A stretch of 64,000 nucleotides of DNA from Variovorax sp. PBL-E5. Lineage in GTDB: Bacteria; Pseudomonadota; Gammaproteobacteria; Burkholderiales; Burkholderiaceae_C. A program made the translations under genes and the position numbers. This document shows positions 62,246 through 64,000 of this stretch, in pieces (position 1 is the first letter of the stretch; each line of letters begins with the position of its first letter). The stretch is taken from NCBI RefSeq assembly GCF_901827185.1, contig NZ_LR594671.1:620001-684000 (forward strand), in the 5' to 3' direction. The notes under the pieces were generated by a model. The model was given only the letters and a program-made list of their open reading frames with translations, did no database searches and was not told the origin of the DNA.

Positions 62246-63483
62246 ACAGCAGCCCCGCAACGGCGCCCCCCGCGGCCGGGCCGCTCGCCGGGCTCAAGGT
62301 GATCGAGCTCGGCCAGTTGATCGCCGGCCCCTTCGCGGCCCGCACGCTGGCGGACTTCGGCGCCGAGGTGATCAAGATCGAGGCACCGCGGGGCGGCGAC
62401 CCGCTGCGCCAGTGGCGCCTGCTGAAGGACGGCACCTCGGTCTGGTGGCAGGTGCAGTCGCGCAACAAGCGCTCGCTCGCGCTCGACCTGCGCGAGCCCG
62501 AGGCGCAGGCGATCGTGCGTCAGCTGGCGGCCGATGCCGACGTGCTGATCGAGAACTTCCGCCCGGGCGCGATGGAGGGCTGGGGGCTCGGCCCCGACGA
62601 ACTGCTGGCGGCCAACCCGGCGCTGGTGATGCTGCGCATCAGCGGCTACGGTCAGACCGGCCCGTACCGCGACCGGCCCGGCTTCGGCGTCGTGGCCGAG
62701 GCGATGGGCGGGCTGCGTCATCTCACCGGCGAGCCGGGCCGTGCGCCGGTGCGCGTGGGCGTCTCGATCGGCGACACGCTGGCCTCGCTGCACGGCGTGA
62801 TCGGCGTGCTGCTGGCGCTGCAGCATCGCCGCGCGACGGTGAGCGTGCAGCATCCGCGCGGATGCGGACAGGTGATCGATGTCGCGCTCTACGAGGCCGT
62901 CTTCAACTGCATGGAAAGCCTGCTGCCCGAGTACAGCGCGTTCGGCGCCGTGCGCGAGGCCGCCGGCAGCGCGCTGCCGGGCATCGCACCGACCAACGCC
63001 TACCGCTGTGCCGACGGCGGCTACGCGATCGTCGCGGGCAACGGCGACAGCATCTTCCGCCGGCTCATGCGCTGCATCGGCCGCGACGATCTGGCAGCCG
63101 ACCCCGCGCTGGCCGACAACGCGGGCCGCGTGGCGCAGGTGGCGACGCTCGACGCGGCGATCGGCGCCTGGACCGCCACGCGCACGGTCGATGCCGTGCT
63201 CGATGCCCTGGCCGCGGCGCAGGTGCCGGCCGGCCGCATCTACACCATCGCCGACATCGCCGCCGATCCGCACTACGCGGCGCGCGGCATGCTGCGGCAG
63301 GTCGAGATGGCCGACGGCAGTGCGCTTGCGGTGCCGGGCTTCGTGCCGAAGCTCTCGCTGACGCCGGCCGCGCATCGGCGCAACGCGCCGGCACTGGGCG
63401 AAGACACCGATGCGGTGCTGCGCGAAGTGGGATTGAGCGAAGCGCAGATCGCCGCGCTGCGCGAGCGGGGCATCGTCGGCTAG
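62242..63483 (+). CDS. CaiB/BaiF family CoA transferase
   Basis: This is a 413-residue family III CoA transferase. It shows LAGLKVIELGQLIAGPFAAR, FGAEVIKIEAPRGGDPLRQW, LIENFRPGAMEGWGLG and RISGYGQTGPYRDRPGFG. Its GTG start overlaps the stop of the PHA-system gene (GTGA), the last link in a coupled chain. It is a different paralogue from the one at 2205, with only general family likeness. Substrate unknown. Confidence 0.92.
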   Translation: MNSSPATAPPAAGPLAGLKVIELGQLIAGPFAARTLADFGAEVIKIEAPRGGDPLRQWRLLKDGTSVWWQVQSRNKRSLALDLREPEAQAIVRQLAADADVLIENFRPGAMEGWGLGPDELLAANPALVMLRISGYGQTGPYRDRPGFGVVAEAMGGLRHLTGEPGRAPVRVGVSIGDTLASLHGVIGVLLALQHRRATVSVQHPRGCGQVIDVALYEAVFNCMESLLPEYSAFGAVREAAGSALPGIAPTNAYRCADGGYAIVAGNGDSIFRRLMRCIGRDDLAADPALADNAGRVAQVATLDAAIGAWTATRTVDAVLDALAAAQVPAGRIYTIADIAADPHYAARGMLRQVEMADGSALAVPGFVPKLSLTPAAHRRNAPALGEDTDAVLREVGLSEAQIAALRERGIVG

Positions 63484-63499
63484 CGCGCCGCGGCGCGCG

Positions 63500-63754
63500 T
63501 CAGCGCAGCGACTCGATCAGGTCCACGTAGGCCTGCTTGGCCTCGTCGGCGCCGAGGCCCTTGCGGGTGGTCCAGGCCTCCCATTTGGCGCGCGCGACGA
63601 TGTCGCCGAAGCTCGGCTTCTTCTCGGTGTTGTCGCCGGCCGTGGCCTGCTTGAAGAGCCCGTAGATCTTGAGCAGCGTCGGGTTGTCGGGGCGCTCGGC
63701 GAGCAGTTTGGCGTTGGCCTGGGCGGTTTCGAACAGGGCGTTCAGATCGGACAT
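63500..63754 (-). CDS. Acyl-CoA-binding protein
   Basis: This is an 84-residue acyl-CoA-binding protein of the four-helix ACBP fold. The signatures are TLLKIYGLFKQATAGDN and KWEAWTTRKGL followed by AYVDLIESL. It buffers long-chain acyl-CoA in the cytoplasm. It converges on the CoA transferase with a 16-base gap. Confidence 0.95.
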   Translation of the reverse strand: MSDLNALFETAQANAKLLAERPDNPTLLKIYGLFKQATAGDNTEKKPSFGDIVARAKWEAWTTRKGLGADEAKQAYVDLIESLR

Positions 63755-63814
63755 GCGGGCATCGTCGTCAGGAAAAGGAGCCGCATCTTAAGGCGCTGCC
63801 GCCGCCGATCGAAC

Positions 63815-64000
63815 TCAGTCGAAGAGCCCGGCGCGCGCCAGTTCCACGTCGAGCCGCTCGCGCGCATCGGCCGGCTCCAGCGCCGAGGCCCGCTCGTAGA
63901 GCCGCGTGGCCTCGGCCATGCGCGAATCGCCGTGCAGCATCAGCAGGCCGCGGCCGTACTCCATCAGCGCGCAGGCCGAATGGGGATGGAGCTGCAGCCC
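63815..64000 (-). CDS. TPR-type protein, C-terminal fragment
   Basis: The last 61 codons of a gene continue past the right edge. The peptide includes ACALMEYGRGLLMLHGDSRM and ATRLYERASALEPADARERL, which look like tetratricopeptide helices, and ends ARAGLFD. The gene is cut only by the window edge. It lies 60 bases beyond the start of the acyl-CoA-binding protein gene on the same strand. Confidence 0.7.
   Translation of the reverse strand, partial: GLQLHPHSACALMEYGRGLLMLHGDSRMAEATRLYERASALEPADARERLDVELARAGLFD

Overview
The window is gene-dense, GC-rich chromosomal DNA from a betaproteobacterium. It most likely comes from the Comamonadaceae and is Variovorax-like. This is inferred from the Bug/tripartite tricarboxylate receptors, CaiB/BaiF CoA transferases, many LysR regulators, the 4-base start/stop overlaps, and a ~100 bp dispersed intergenic repeat of a kind I recall from Variovorax. 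No rRNA, tRNA, insertion sequence, integrase, prophage or CRISPR array is visible. No stretch over 300 bases lacks a gene. The window cuts into one gene only, a TPR-type protein at the right edge.

Layout. 0-2.2 kb: htpG and a structured repeat. 2.2-7 kb: an acyl-CoA dehydrogenase/Bug receptor/CoA transferase operon with a divergent LysR gene. 7-8.4 kb: a small membrane protein and the kinase srkA. 8.5-18.7 kb: a nine-gene, tightly coupled catabolic operon (lipocalin-like protein, PaaN-type aldehyde dehydrogenase, carotenoid/stilbene-cleaving oxygenase, AMP ligase, alpha/beta hydrolase, Bug receptor, nitronate monooxygenase-like flavoprotein, SCP2-type thiolase, and a regulator made of two fused HxlR domains). 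18.9-20.4 kb: a low-GC leucine-rich-repeat protein that looks transferred. 20.4-24.4 kb: a DUF2855 protein, ohrR-ohr with a clear operator, and a crotonase/hydroxyacyl-CoA dehydrogenase pair. 24.5-31 kb: purT, an HSL-type esterase, tctBA, a glycine-rich RRM protein, a DUF3820 protein and a DEAD-box helicase. 31-40 kb: LtrA, an ABC-2 exporter, LysR/GST/flavin protein, P450/ArsR and AMP nucleosidase. 40-46.5 kb: a four-component ABC importer of the 2-aminoethylphosphonate/iron type with a LOG-like gene, then LysR-panE. 46.5-54 kb: glutathione reductase, a Gln-rich FecR/DUF6600 envelope protein, a PHB-depolymerase-type esterase, rhodanese, LysM/BON protein, coaX and DUF445. 54-64 kb: divergent M20 amidohydrolases, a DUF2817 peptidase, a branched-chain-type ABC binding protein, and a coupled chain of molybdopterin oxidoreductase, lipoprotein peptidase, PHA-system protein and CoA transferase, then acyl-CoA-binding protein.

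How it works together. Most of the content serves uptake of organic acids (Bug/TctAB, ABC binding proteins), CoA activation and beta-oxidation-like breakdown, with local LysR, HxlR, MarR and ArsR control and thiol/peroxide defence (ohr, gor, GST). The observations most worth following up are the 8.5-18.7 kb operon built around the cleavage oxygenase, its two-domain HxlR regulator with a repeated Cys/His cluster, and the low-GC leucine-rich-repeat gene directly behind it. All functions are read from sequence motifs only; no database search was run.
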